From: Puccinia triticina
Taxonomy: Eukaryota; Basidiomycota; Pucciniomycetes; Pucciniales; Pucciniaceae
Assembly: GCF_026914185.1 (NCBI RefSeq)
Contig: NC_070575.1
Span: forward strand, 930,001 to 994,000
DNA: 64,000 bases
Direction of reading: 5' to 3'
The notes below the pieces were generated by a model that saw only the letters and a list, made by a program, of their open reading frames with translations, was not told the origin of the DNA and searched no databases. Of this stretch, positions 13,001 to 25,400 are shown one piece after another. Both the position numbers and the translations under genes were made by a program. Each line of letters starts with the position of its first letter. Positions within the stretch are counted from its first letter, which is position 1.

Positions 13001-13137
13001 GTTTTGCTTTTTCTTTGCAGCTCGGAGTTCGTTCGTTGGGAGGGTTTTTGTTGGGTTTGTGAGGATGATGGTTTGGGCCCGGCGTTCTTGCGGTCGGTTG
13101 ACTTGTTTTTTGGTTTTATTGATGGTTTAGGGGCCAT
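10070..13137 (-). CDS. ERB1: Ribosome biogenesis protein ERB1 (BOP1)
   Basis: Nucleolar WD40 protein of the PeBoW/NOP7 complex, needed for 27S pre-rRNA processing and 60S subunit assembly. Exons: 12484-13137, 12253-12401, 12044-12134, 11843-11936, about 11066-11774, 10419 to about 11018, and 10070-10337. The first exon encodes a basic, then acidic and Ser-rich head, typical of ERB1. Exons 2-5 form the BOP1NT domain: [11 protein letters not shown], then [18 protein letters not shown] at about residue 330, and PKFYGIW-like FYGIWSG. The C-terminal half is WD40: [34 protein letters not shown], and [15 protein letters not shown] across the last intron (10338-10418, an exact multiple of three). The start ATG at 13137 gives [10 protein letters not shown]. 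Phases agree at all joins except the one near 11019-11066, where the obvious GT-AG pairs break the frame. The protein is about 850 residues, usual for the family. Confidence 0.95.
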
Positions 13138-13800
13138 CACGAGGTCGCAGTAAGCAGCTGGTTTGCTTTGTTGGCAAAATTCTTGGGCGGTGGTCGACGT
13201 GCTGGCTTGGACAAATTTGCCACAGCCAGGGCCACCCACAGACCAGAGCAAGCTGTCACTTTTGTCATATTGAATAATTCATTATGCATATCCCTACACT
13301 AATCCAGACACTCCAAGTCCGGAGCATTTCCCGTCGAGATCTACAGGCCCTGCAGAACCAGATCTGAACCTCCTTGCATTTAATCACAATGTTTTTCCTA
13401 ACCTAAAGCAATACCTGCAGTGGCTCCAGATTGCAAAGAAAGTCCTCCAGTTCATTGTGAGCTGGAACAACTAGAAATCACAAGAAACATGGAGAAGACC
13501 ACACTAGAAGATTCAAGACACAAACAGCAATTAGGCAGTGGTAGTAGGTGGCAGTGGGCTCCAAATTATCACCCAAAAAAAAGTTGTTTAAGTATGTTGT
13601 GGCTTGCATTTTGCCCTTGCACTGTGCCACTATGAAATTTGCTGACCTGATTAAATAATAATTAAATAATAAAAACACAAAACACTCCCATAATTCTGAA
13701 CCAAGGTATTTCCTTGGAATTTCCACTCAATCTGTAAGTACATATATTGGAGATTTATTCACTCCATAATCCAATGGAATCCATACTGCATTCTAATCCG
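13138..13800. other. Intergenic, ERB1 promoter side
   Basis: Contains the ERB1 5' flank. No other coding sequence is recognised. Open frames here lack family resemblance and codon bias. Confidence 0.35.
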
Positions 13801-13965
13801 TGGTGTTCAAAGTTGGAATTTATGCATGCATAAATGTGTAAATCATAAATTCACAAAACTTTCTTTGCAGGAGACTGCTTATTTAATCTTTGGTTTCCCA
13901 GCCGGTTTCCCAGCCACCACATATTTATGAATTTATGGATGCATAAATTCCAACTTTGAACACCA
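13801..13965. mobile_element. MITE-like inverted-repeat element, 165 bp
   Basis: The ends are inverted repeats starting TGGTGTTCAAAGTTGGAA, about 27 bp perfect, then one mismatch and further pairing through ATGCAT(G/C)CATAAAT. I could not find a flanking direct duplication, so the superfamily is open. Confidence 0.7.
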
Positions 13966-14933
13966 TAAAACACCCCTCAATGTCAAATTTAATATGTTAA
14001 AATTATCATTTGGAGAACTTCTTGATCCCTCCATAGTCCCAAATTGCCTTTTGTCGTGACTGGGCCGCATAAAATACATGTATGTATGTACTGCAGTACT
14101 GGATTTCATACTTTTGTGTAGGGATGACAATTGGGCTGCCCGGCTTCACCCTGGCAAGGCTATTGAGACATAATTTGAGCGGGCCCCTTGGTGAGGCCAA
14201 TCCTCTGACCACCCAGGGCTTTACTTAACTGGTCTCTGTCCTGAAATCTTAATTGGCGCAAAAGTGGCCCGTAGGTGGCCCATGGTCAAACCCGCCCAAT
14301 TAGCATCCCTACTTTTGTGTCACTACATAATCAAAATCACTTGTAATATATTTAAGCAAACAGGCTCCAGAGTTTATGCCTTGTATGAAACACAAATTTT
14401 GGGAGCATTGCTTGTATGTTTTCAAATCCACTGATAAAATGCAGTCTCAATTCCCTGCCAGTTGTTTTGATTTGGTAACAAAGGTCACATTGAGATACTA
14501 ATAGTTCAATGATTATTGGTATCTACACTCAGTCTTTCCAAAAATCTATCCTTAACTTGTTTCACTGGAAAAAGTGCGGGCAGAGGGGAGTAATGATCAT
14601 GATTTGTTGATGCCATTGCAAGCATCGAAGTATACATGCTTGGTAAAATGAAATACCTTACCTGAGAGCTGAGATCCAACAGTGGCAACAGCTATAAATG
14701 CTTAGGGACAGGGCATCTCACTCTTGCACAGGTCTCATCCATCCTACTTAGCGTTCTGTATTATAGTAAGACCTTGGTCTGCTTTGTGACAGTTTGTGAT
14801 TCGCGGTTTGATGATTAGTTTATAGCCATGGTAATGTACAACCACCTAAACAAATAATCACTCGAATAAATAGCCACTTTGATGAGTAGCCATTTTCGAT
14901 AGCCACTTGGTTCGACGTTGAACCATAATCGAA
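13966..14933. other. Intergenic, upstream of the secreted-protein gene
   Basis: AT-rich spacer. I see no gene. The last 150 bp would include the promoter of the gene starting at 14934; the sequence TAGCCA recurs several times at 14823-14945. Confidence 0.35.
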
Positions 14934-16838
14934 ATGTTTAGCCACTTTCAAGCTGTTCATGCGCTAGTCCAGTTGTGGTGTGTTGCATTGCTAACAGGAA
15001 TGGTGGTCTCTCCGAGCCCTAAAATAAAAAATATCAACCATCAGCGCTTTAAAATTATTTCTGAAGTGAAGCACGAGCCTCTCATTTCAAATCAAGATTC
15101 CCTATCTGAAGCAATCAGGGATCATGCTTTTAAACAAGGTGGTGTGAATATGGATGACCATCTTCCACTTGAAAAGGCAAACATTTTTGGAATCGAAAAT
15201 GCGCCTCAAGAGGTCGAAAGAGAGTCAGTAATTCTGAAGAACGGGGAATTACCAAACAATAGATATCCTCAGTTGGGTTCGCCTTCGAAGAAGAAAATTA
15301 AACCTGTGAATCTGTGGAATACGAAGGGAAAAGATATGCATCAAATGATCGGCACTCTAGAAGATATTTTTGGGTTTCCAAAGTGGAAGGAGGCAGAGGT
15401 AGACATCCCGGATGAACTCAAAGCCAAGCTACGGGATCGTTTAGATCCAACAAATGTACGGCAATACATAAAGCAAGCGGTTTCAGATGACTTGACTGTC
15501 AAGAAGAAATGGCTTGGAAAGGATCTTAATCCAAATTTACTCTACTTGATGTTAAAGTCGATGAATATTCGGGAGCCAGTCAAAAAGATTGGTGTGATTG
15601 CACCATCGATCTCATTCGAAGTTTGGTCAGAGTTACGAAAGCTGTGGCGGGCGTCGAAATCTCAATGGGCTTCAGCCGAAATCCAAATTTCAACTCTTTT
15701 CACTGATCAATTTGAGGCCAGGCGCCGTATACTGGCTTTCCGTCGCCTTCTCCATCGGGTAACCATCACTCTGAGATGGAGCCAATTCAAATACCAACTG
15801 ATGAACTTGGGTAAAATTCAACTGAGTGAGTTGGAGGATCTAGAAGATGCTTATGGACTGTCAATTAGAACCAAATACAATGCGGACAATGTGGATAAGA
15901 TTCCAAAAAAACATTGGCATTGGGATACGGCGGTGGACTTTCGCGGTAGCTTGACCGTTGGTGACATGCTGAAGAAAGTGTGCGGTGAACATGAAGCAAA
16001 AAGACGGCAAGAACTGAATGATTACAAAATGAAACGAAAAGGACCGAGTCTGTACTGGCTACAGCACGCACTAGTGAAGCACAGCGCTCAGCAGTTTGGG
16101 GTAGATGTTTTGTCAGTTTGCAAGATAGTAGATTCGCTTCAATTATGTGACAACGGTTTTCGAAGGGTGACATTCGATGAATCCTTTTCTCAACTTCTCG
16201 AAGTTTTCATCGAGCAGAGTAGATATTTCCCTAGGCTTGAGTCCCCTGAACATGTTTGGCTTGTCTGGGTTTACCAATCAGATTATAAGGATCGTCTTTT
16301 CAAGGTGGCCCGATCAATTGAACTTTCCGATGAAAAAACCCCACTCTCAACAGCCGCAGCTCGACATGCCTTGAGAGATAAGGAAATCTTGGAAGGTTGC
16401 ACAAGTTATGGGAGTGGTTTGGAGGTTATGCTCTGGTGTGGAGTTGGGTTCGATCTTGAGAAATGGTTTAGAATCCGGCAAATCAGGGATTCACATGACC
16501 AGGAAAAAATAAACGACCTCATGGTTGGCTTAAGCGGGATCTCAAATACAGAGAGAACAGCTCTCCAATGGTGGCATAAAGCTCTGGACGCACACTTGGC
16601 TGAGCCTACAATTTTGCCCCGCTTTCATCTCAAAATTTTGGATTGGTTATACCAATTTACAATTCCATGGGTCGTCATCAAGCAGCGCGCCCAGCGCATC
16701 TTCAAGGACACATTTGATCAACTGAAGCCCTGGGCTTGTACCGATCGCCATCGGCACTCAGTCGGGTTTGGTCAGGGTTTGCATCGGCCGGCCCGTAAGC
16801 GTAGAATCGTTACTAGAATTGGCTATACCGGCATATAG
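14934..16838 (+). CDS. Predicted secreted protein, unknown function
   Basis: A single uninterrupted frame of 634 codons from the ATG at 14934. The first 26 residues (MFSHFQAVHALVQLWCVALL...) look like a signal peptide: a short polar start, then a hydrophobic core with LWCVALLTGMVV. The rest is soluble, rich in Lys, Trp and Leu, with repeated W-containing stretches (FGFPKWKEAE, KKHWHWDTAVDF, LKILDWLYQF). I recognise no domain and no catalytic motif. Rust genomes hold many such lineage-specific secreted proteins, so a candidate effector or secreted housekeeping protein are both possible; this is inference. The C-terminal 35 residues (GQGLHRPARKRR...) are low in complexity, and the true end could lie after an unseen intron. 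Confidence 0.7.
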   Translation: MFSHFQAVHALVQLWCVALLTGMVVSPSPKIKNINHQRFKIISEVKHEPLISNQDSLSEAIRDHAFKQGGVNMDDHLPLEKANIFGIENAPQEVERESVILKNGELPNNRYPQLGSPSKKKIKPVNLWNTKGKDMHQMIGTLEDIFGFPKWKEAEVDIPDELKAKLRDRLDPTNVRQYIKQAVSDDLTVKKKWLGKDLNPNLLYLMLKSMNIREPVKKIGVIAPSISFEVWSELRKLWRASKSQWASAEIQISTLFTDQFEARRRILAFRRLLHRVTITLRWSQFKYQLMNLGKIQLSELEDLEDAYGLSIRTKYNADNVDKIPKKHWHWDTAVDFRGSLTVGDMLKKVCGEHEAKRRQELNDYKMKRKGPSLYWLQHALVKHSAQQFGVDVLSVCKIVDSLQLCDNGFRRVTFDESFSQLLEVFIEQSRYFPRLESPEHVWLVWVYQSDYKDRLFKVARSIELSDEKTPLSTAAARHALRDKEILEGCTSYGSGLEVMLWCGVGFDLEKWFRIRQIRDSHDQEKINDLMVGLSGISNTERTALQWWHKALDAHLAEPTILPRFHLKILDWLYQFTIPWVVIKQRAQRIFKDTFDQLKPWACTDRHRHSVGFGQGLHRPARKRRIVTRIGYTGI

Positions 16839-16976
16839 GCCATGTGTCGAGTGCAACCCGGCTGGAGTATGATCAGGTATGCAAACAGTTGGGACTCCTG
16901 AACAACCCACCCGATTTGACAAATTGAGGTCCTCTTTTCAAAGTTCAAAGAAAAATTTCCTTGGCATTACTATTTA

Positions 16977-18012
16977 CGGATGTACTTCGCGCACTGCGAA
17001 AAACTTGTCGCGCACTGCAGGGGGCGTCCACTCGACGTCCCGGCCACAGTGCGCGGAAGCTCAAAACGCTTCGCGCACTGCAAATGAAAAAGCTTGAAAA
17101 TCCCCTTTTTTTTCTGCCAGCTGGCAGAGGGGATTTTTCTTGCCCCTCCTTCATTTTCTTGGGGTATTTGGACCCCTCAGCATGACGTAGAAAAAGGATG
17201 ACAAAGAAATACAAAAACTAGGCAGGGCGCACCCCCCGTGGATTTTCAACCTGCCAAAAGTACATGGATCGGGTACACAGCCCCTCGAAAACAGAGTTCA
17301 AGGGGCAACAGTACATACCCCATGACTTCGCCGTGCCGATGGCCGGCACAGGCTGGTCCCGAGCGGAGTACAACATGCAAACTCCCCCGATGACCGGCCA
17401 GCACCTAGGGGGAGTGCAAATCACCGGTCATCGAGTGGATTAAGCAGTCCTCTCGATGACTGGAACGGTCCCGGTCATCAAGAGGGCTAAATGGTCATCT
17501 CGATGACCGGGAACGTTCCGGTCATCAAGAGGGCCAAATGATCCTCTTGATGACCGGAACCGTTCCAGTTATCAAGACTCAGAGCATTAAACCCTCTTCT
17601 CGATGAACGGGTCCATTCCGGTCATCGAGAGGAGGAAACACTCCTCCTCTCAACGACTGGAACAGACCCGGTCCTTGAACTCTGTTTTCGAGGGGCTGTG
17701 TACCCGATCCATGGACTTTTGGCAGGTTGAAAATCCACGGGGGGTGCGCCCTGAGGAGGCGCTCTGCCTAGTTTTTGTATTTCTTTATCATCTTTATTCT
17801 ACGTCATGCTGAGGGGTCCAAATACCCCAAGAAAATGAAGGAGGGGCAAGAAAAATCCCCTCTGCCAGCTGGCAGAAAAAAAAGGGGATTTTCAAGCTTT
17901 TTCATTTGCAGTGCGCGAAGCGTTTTGAGCTTCCGCACACTGTGGCCGGGACGTCGAGTGGACGCCCCCTGCAGTGCGCAACAAGTTTTTCGCAGTGCGC
18001 AAATTACATCTG
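16977..18012. mobile_element. hAT-type foldback element, 1,036 bp
   Basis: Two arms of roughly 320 bp are near-perfect inverted copies (about 16977-17300 and 17690-18012). The outermost bases are C(A/G)GATGTA(A/C)TT(C/T)GCGCACTGCG. It is flanked by the perfect 8 bp direct repeat ACTATTTA at 16969-16976 and 18013-18020. An 8 bp duplication and a CAG-like tip fit hAT-derived, non-autonomous DNA transposons. The arms carry GCGCACTGC motifs and a CTGCCAGCTGGCAG palindrome. The centre (about 17410-17680) is a minisatellite of GATGACCGG...CCGGTCATC units. Nothing is encoded. The whole element could extrude as a cruciform. Confidence 0.92.
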
Positions 18013-18020
18013 ACTATTTA

Positions 18021-20599
18021 TATGTATTGCAAGCACAACAGGATGATGCAATTTTTTCATGACACCCTGCGTGACACCTGATCAAGTCTAAAAACACTTG
18101 ACTCGGAGGGGGCACCATCCCGCAAGGAACCTCCGAAGGAGGGACTACTACGCTATGTGGACCACTCTTTGCTCTTCTGTTTGACTTGTGGATTGGCAGC
18201 GTAATAATAGGAAACATGCTACATTACATATGGTAAAACATGTCTTTATAGGATAATCTTTTGAAAGTAAACCCTCATAAGGCTTGGCAGTTTACTTCCA
18301 AAAGATCAGGCGGAAAAGTAGTGTCTTACACGGCAGTTGCGGTGCGCCGCTAAAGGGCCAAAAGTTTGGCCGTCAATTTGACGGTCCCCCCCCAGCCATC
18401 ATTGACCGTTCGCATGCCGGCCTCCCGTCAACCGTCACGCGGACCGCCGAACTTGGCGGCACCCCCGCCAATGCGCAAGCGGACAACCCGCTGGCAAAAG
18501 TAAGGGCACATTGACCCGTCCGGCAACACGCCGTCCAACCCAAGCCCCCCTACAAAAGCAGTCAGGGCCGCTTGCCCACCGTTCAACCACCATTCAACCA
18601 CACACCACCGCGCCACTGGCCATTTGCCGGCCAATCACATCACCCGCATCCCAAAACAATGCTTTTCCAATTGTTTTTGACACTCACTCTCAGGACAGCT
18701 CCCGGGCACTTTTGGTTTTGGTTTAACGGCCACCAGGGCACTTTTTTTGTGTTTGATTGCATTTTAAAATGTTTTTTTTTGTTTTTTTATTGTTGTTTTT
18801 GTTTTTTGATCTTTTATTGATTTTTTTGATCTTTTCTTCTTCTGAGTACATGCTAGGGAGGGAAAGAGAGAGAAACCGCGCGCAGAATACAATTGAGAGA
18901 GAGACTGGTAAAAAGAAAATGGCTGCACTACTGCTCATGGGTAAGGTCAACTTCTGTTTGGAGAAGCGCTGCCATGTCTGCGTCAGATGGATTGTCTCCA
19001 TACAGCGCGTGTGATGATAAAGTGATCAACATCGCGCCATGGCACTCAGTGTGAACTATGCATGAATCTTGGAAAATCATTATTTCGAGGTGGATGGGAG
19101 GCTCTTCAATGAGGAAGACTGCACAATGACTAACCTTGGAAACGGCGGTACTTGACCTGAAATCTTGAGTAGTATGCCAAATTCTTGACAACCTTGAAAA
19201 ATGGCATCTAGAATGACAGGGCAAAGTTGGACAATTGTGTTTTGAGTTGAGAGGTTGAGTGAGGATGCCAAGGATGGCTCATGGTATAGGGTTGTGCTTA
19301 CCTTGAGGGAGAAAAACAATGGACGTGATGGGGGAAGACTGACCTGGCAATGGTGGATTGGTGACAACGCCTGCCCATATCAATCCAACCGGTGGCCACT
19401 GCGAGCATTACCACGTTAGGGTTCTCCCGCCCACAAGGTGGGTACCGGGTCTGATGGCGGGGGCTCCTTTGATCCACCCCCCGCAGAACCCCGGCTGATC
19501 TCCAGAGTAAAGTTGTCCCCAACTGATGAAGTCCCATTGGGGGGTTGAGGAAGAAGCACCCAATGGAAAAACTTACAACTACTGGCCAGTAAGGAAATGT
19601 GCTTGTAAATGCTTCATTGGGGCAGATTCCCAAGTGGTGGGGAGGAGGAGGGTCTTGAAACGGAAGCAATCAGAGATTCTTGGCCGGCTCCGATGGCTTG
19701 GTTGGCATAATGTGGCAGGGTTGTGTGGAGGATTGTGATTTGAGGTGGTGAGGCGAGATGAGGATGTGGGAGGGTCAGGTGGGTGGATGGTGAGTGGTGA
19801 GTCAATGAGGTGGTGAGGCAAGATGAGTTGAGGGGAAGTTGATTTTGGTTGCCCGTCCTTGCCAATGTGCTGACCCATAGTGGTTCTTGACTGCATATTG
19901 CCACTGTGCCCGATGGCGGATATGTAGTCATCTTTATTTGCCGGCTGTTTGACCCAGGTAAGATATGTTAACTTGCCTGAAGTCGTGTGAAGTGAGGTGC
20001 CAGCCGGCGCGCTGTCAGTTTGCTGGCAATTTGACGGCGCACAGGTCAAATTGCCAATTGTTTGTCTTGCGCGGCAATTTGCCCAGCAAAACCTTAATCC
20101 GCGTAACTGCCATGTACAAAATGTAGGGGGACATGGCAAGATTATTTATTGCATAATAATCAAGCTTCCAAACAGGGCCTAAGTATGTACTAAAGAGGCA
20201 CAAGTATGTAAATACAAGTGAAGAAGACTAATTGCTAGATTGCATAAAGGACAAAAACATAATGTGACTAGAAATACAAGGTTATTTATAGTACACATTA
20301 TGTCAGAGAGGAAACTGGAGAAGAGTGATGAGCACCGTGAGAAAGAGATGTCACGTCAAGACCATCATATATGTCAGTCATGACATATACTGTAGTGAGA
20401 TGGAATCTTTACCTAAGATTATGTAACGAGCTACAACATGTAAAAGCTCAACAAAGACTGGAGGACTTCCTGCCAATCTGGAAACCCAGATTTTCCCAGA
20501 TTTTGCAGTAGGTAGATCTGGGATTTGGGATGATTGAGCCCAGATTTCACCGCAAAATCTGGAAAAACCTGAGAGCATCTGCATCCATCGCTAGATTAG
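18021..20599. other. Repeat-derived stretch without a clear gene
   Basis: Mixed sequence: GC-rich inverted motifs around CAATTTGACGG at 18370-18400 and 20025-20060, a T-rich low-complexity run at 18765-18845, and open frames on the minus strand at 19.3-20.1 kb rich in Pro, Ser, Thr and His that resemble nothing I know. AAACAGGGCC near 20170 resembles hAT tips, but I could not pair it with another end. Confidence 0.35.
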
Positions 20600-21454
20600 C
20601 TTGGATCAGCACTGGGTAGCTACGTTACCAGTAACGGTAACGTAGCAATAATGTAACAATTGTTTTTGCGTTATTCACACCGTTACTGGTAACGGTTTCC
20701 CATTACCGTTAGGTTTTTTTTACTGTTTTTTATTTTTTCATCAATACATTATAGATTTAATCATCAAAGTAAAAAGTTATGATATGGTAACGAGCTATTT
20801 GTGTAAAAAGGAGGCAAGGTCATTCTGCCACTTTATTCTTTGGCACCGGCACTAAAGACTTCAAAGCTTTGCCAGCCTCCTCAAAATCCCCGGTGAGAGG
20901 AACCTGCTCCCTTAACCACATCATACTACTGACACAACGAGTCATAGTTGATGGTTTTAATCCCCCACGCCTACTGCTGCAGACGTCGGAAGCAGCTGAG
21001 AAGAGTCTTTTGACTGCACACAAACTGCCAGATACACCAAGGTAAGCGCGTGCCATCCAAGAGAGTGTTGGATAAGCGGTGCAGTGGTCCCTCCACCACT
21101 TCAATGGAGTTGATTTATTCTCAATGGTCTTGCTGGTGAAGACAAGTTCAGCTTTGAGGAACAATTTGATTTCATTTTCCTGCAGAGTCGCTTGCTGAGT
21201 CAGGCGGGACGCAAGCCGGGACATGAGTGAATCTGAACCCAATGCTGGTGGTTGGTCTAGGACTGTGATCTCGGATGGGTCGGCCAATGCTGCGCCAACG
21301 ACTGGTTTTTGCTTAAAGTCCAAGAACAGACGGTTGAGTAGTTCAAGGCACACCTTGACCTCTTTGCTTTTGGCTCCAAAAACAAGCTCAAAAATATGCA
21401 TCCGAAAGCATGGATGCATAATAGTGGCAAGGACCAGTGTCTCACACTCCATAG

Positions 21455-22288
21455 TGAGAGAAATAGGAAAACTGAAGTATATTTCTTATAAGTATTTGAA
21501 ATAAGAAATACAAGTTTTATGACCATAATAGTTTTTAGTATTAGATTTACCTGAAGGCAGATAGAAATCTGCTGGACTAATACTAGACTGTTGACCTGAC
21601 AATAAGACTGAATCGTTTGGTTTTAGAATAACTAAAAGTTATTGTTCTTTTAGAGAGAACAAACCATAAATCTTAAGTTAGTTTTGTTTGTCAAAGCTAG
21701 CTGTTGTTTTAGTTTGAAAGAAGGAGATTGGACTCTACTTTGATAGACGATAGTCGTTAGACTATGATCGAGTAGAGTTCTTCTTAGCTAGTCTTGCTTA
21801 TACGCTCGTCAACAATTGGCGAGGTTATTCGGTTCGTAAGACTCGAAAGACTAAGGATGATATGTGAAGAAGAGTTTTAGCATAAACTTCTTCTTCGATC
21901 TTGATTGAGAAAACGTCATTGTACTCACGAGTGATTCGTGACTACTTGACTGTTTTGCAATTGGCTGAGTTGTTTGTTTTCGGGTTTTGATCTGAAAGAA
22001 ACGATAAGCAATTAGCTTATCGATCAATCGGAAAGGTTAAGAAAACAATTGTTTTTACTCACAATGAGCTGAGTGATCGAAGATCACTTGAGTACTGAGC
22101 AGTGGTGTTGATTGCGTCACTGATCGACACAAGAGTACAAGACTTCTTGTGAGTTGGCTTGGACAGGGTATCTGTCACAGGTTTAACAAAACAAAATGAA
22201 TATTCATTATGCTTTGGTTTTGGTGAGTGTACTCAAGGTACTACTCACCGGTTGTACTCCTCTTAAGAGGGTTAAGTGAATTCCAACA
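21455..22288 (-). repeat. 3' LTR of copia element
   Basis: 834 bp, equal in length to its partner at 26458-27291. On the element's coding strand it starts TGTTGGAATTCAC and ends CTCTCA. It carries the more CpG-rich version at most sites where the two LTRs differ. Confidence 0.95.
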
Positions 22289-22420
22289 TTCTGCCGTGCT
22301 TTGAGTCGAAAGATTCGAAGCAGACTTGGAACCACAGGAAATACCGATTGCTTTGAGGGATCTTCTGATTGTGCATCGACCGACTGGTTTAGTGAGAAAA
22401 TCAGCGGGATTAAGATTTGA

Positions 22421-25400
22421 TCAAATATATGCGAGTTTGATGAGTTGCTTCTGAACCAATTCCCGCACAAAATGAAGTCGAATGTCCATGTGTTTTGTTC
22501 GAAAACTATTTTGAGAAGTCTCACTGTTTGCTAGATCGATAGCCGCTTTGTTGTCGACAGCAATCTTGAATTGAATTGGTTCGGTGGATAGGTTGATTTC
22601 TTCAACTAGACTTGCAATCCACGCTGCCTCTCGGCTAAGATCAGATAAAGCTTTATATTCTGCTTCTGCTGAGGAAAGTGAAACCGTTTCTTGTTTACTC
22701 GATTTCCAAGATATGAGATGATCGCCTGCCATGGCAACATAGCCTGTGACTGATCGACGAGTGATCGGACAGTTGCCCCAGTCGGCGTCAACATAGGCTT
22801 TGAAATTGGAATCCTTCTGCTTTGCGTAGGTGAGACCTAAGTGTTGAGTGCCAGATACATAACGCCAGACTTGAATAGCAGCCTCATAATGAGGCATTCC
22901 CGGTTGTTTGAGAAATTGAGATAATGCGCTGACAGCATACGATATATCTGGACGAGTTAATAAACTGAGATAGTTCAAAGAGCCAACAAGAGATCGATAG
23001 CTAATGTCAAGTTTTTTAAATGCATTCTGTTCTTCTACAGAGGCTTTGTCGAGTTGAACTCGTGGATTGAGAGGACAAGAGGCTGGATGTGCATTTGAAA
23101 TGTTATATTCGACTAGCTTTCTTTCAATGTATTGCTGCTGATTAATCGTAATCGAATTGCCATTTCTTGTCAACTTCATCCCCAGAAGAAACTCTGCTTC
23201 GCCTAGATATTTGATATCAAATTCGTTTTCAATCTCGGCCTTAAAAATTAGAGGGTCTTTGCTGACAATGACTAGATCGTCAACATGAGCGTAGATCCAT
23301 GTGAGAGGTTGACCGGGTTTTTCTTTTCGCCAGAAAACGCAAGGATCCGAGAGTGAGATACTGAATCCAATGGAAACGAGAAAAGATGATAACCGTTTAT
23401 ACCAAACTAAAGGTGCTTGTCGTAATCCATAAACAGCTTTGTTCAAATCAAAAACGGTGTTTGATGGACCATCAAATCCAGGTGGTGGAAGTAAAGTGAC
23501 TTGATCTTCAAGGGGACAGGTTAGAAAAGCGCTGCGTATATCGAGTTCATGTATCTTCATGTCATTGGTGACACCAAAAGAAAGAAGAATTCTCAGGGAA
23601 GACGGCCGGCCTGTGGGAGCGTATTTGGCGAAGAAATCCATTCCGAATGTTTGACGAAAACCTTGAGCGCATATTCGCGCCTTGAATTCCGTGACCTCAT
23701 TATTAGGTCCAAGCTTTTTGCGAAAAGCCCAGGTTGCCGGAATTGGAGAATCACCCGAGTTTTGCGGTCGTTCTAGCCAAGCATTGAAGTGCTTCATGTT
23801 AGCATACTCTTTTGCTTTGGCTTCTTTCCATTGATTTGATTCTTCGCTTCGCATTGCTTGACCATGATTTTTAGGTGTGAGGATTTTCTTCACACGAGCG
23901 AGCATAGCTTTGGCTGCACGTCTTGAATAACTGATTATGTTTGATGAGTCAATGTTACTAGAGATCATCTTGCTTTCATCGACACCGGGTTGGGCCAAGC
24001 TGTTGGGTTCAAAAGAATCTTGTAAAGTAATTTCTTCGACTTCGATAGGCAAGTTGACTTCCGCAAACGGAAGAAAAGTTTGCTGTCGAAAAGCTGGAAG
24101 ATCATTTGAAATCAAAAGATTGTCAAGACTTTTGTGCAAAGCGGCACACGACGGAAAAACGTCCTCATCGAAGTAAGCATGCTTCGTTGTGATAACTTTC
24201 CTGTTGTCCAATCGAAGAACCTTATAGGACGAGTAATCATTTGCATAACCGATAAGAATTCCGTCCCAGGAAAGTGCGTCAAATTTTCTGTCGTGATTGA
24301 CTTCAGGCTTCAAAGCCCAAACTTTACATCCGAATGGCCGAAAAAATTCGATGTTTGGCTTCTTCTTGAATAGAAGCTCCAGAGGAGAAGTTCGACTTCG
24401 AGATAACGACGGTAAACAGTTGGTTATAGCAGCTGCCGTCTTGACACCTTCTGCCCACCATTCAGGCGCTAAGTTAGCTTGCAAAAGCATACATCTAGCC
24501 ATGTTGAGAATAGTGCAATTCGCTTGTTCGGCTATACCGTTCTGCTGAGGTGTATAAGGCGGCGAGACATTGTGTTGAACGCCATATGATTGCAACAATT
24601 CCGAGAGAGTAGAGTTACAAAATTCGCCACCGCCATCCGTAATAAGTTTCTTCATGCGATGACCAGTTTGATTTTCGAAAAATAATTTGAATTTTTCAAT
24701 AGCTTCAGGAGTATCACTCTTTTCCTTCAGAATAGTAATATCGATGTAACCGGTGTATTGATTGACCAGGGTTAGAAAATATTGAGCTCCTCCATTTGTC
24801 GAGGGATTGATTGGACCAACAAGATCTCCGTGAACAACTTCAAGTGACGCCGAAGTCGGATCAAAATGGCTTTTGAAGCTTTTTCGAGTGAGTTTACCCT
24901 TCATACAAGAATCACATGATTTTTCCTTGATGAGATTCTGATCTGAAGGAAGTATAGCTTTCAATCGATCTGAGCTGGCATGACCAAAGCGGTTGTGCCA
25001 TTTATAGAAACCGGGTTGAATTTTGGCACTGGAAATCAACATCATTGATTTTTGATTAACCGAGGAAATATCACCTCGAATCTCGAAAAGACTGTTTGAT
25101 AAATCAAGACTGAAAAGCTTCTCATGATCGTTGATAAAAACTTCGCAGATGTTTTTACGCTTTTTGATGTGAATATCTTCGTCAAGCAAACCGGTAAAAG
25201 AGATCAAATTTCGTGAGAGATTCGGAACAAATAAGGCGTCCTTAAGAGTAACAATCTTATTGTCATCGAGTTTGATCATAGCTGTCCCTTTTTGCACAGC
25301 GACTAGTTCTTCTCTAGACTGTCCGTCACCGGTAATGATAAAAGTATGAATCGGTTTGACATCAAGAAAGAAATCCAAAGAATTGAACATATGATGGCTT

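Noticed and set aside
19579..20139. Minus-strand frame rich in Pro/Ser/Thr/His
   Set aside because: No domain, no clear start context or splice structure; likely repeat-derived.
18300..20200. Single TIR element bounded by CAATTTGACGG-containing ends
   Set aside because: The two regions share short motifs only and do not align as inverted repeats over a useful length.
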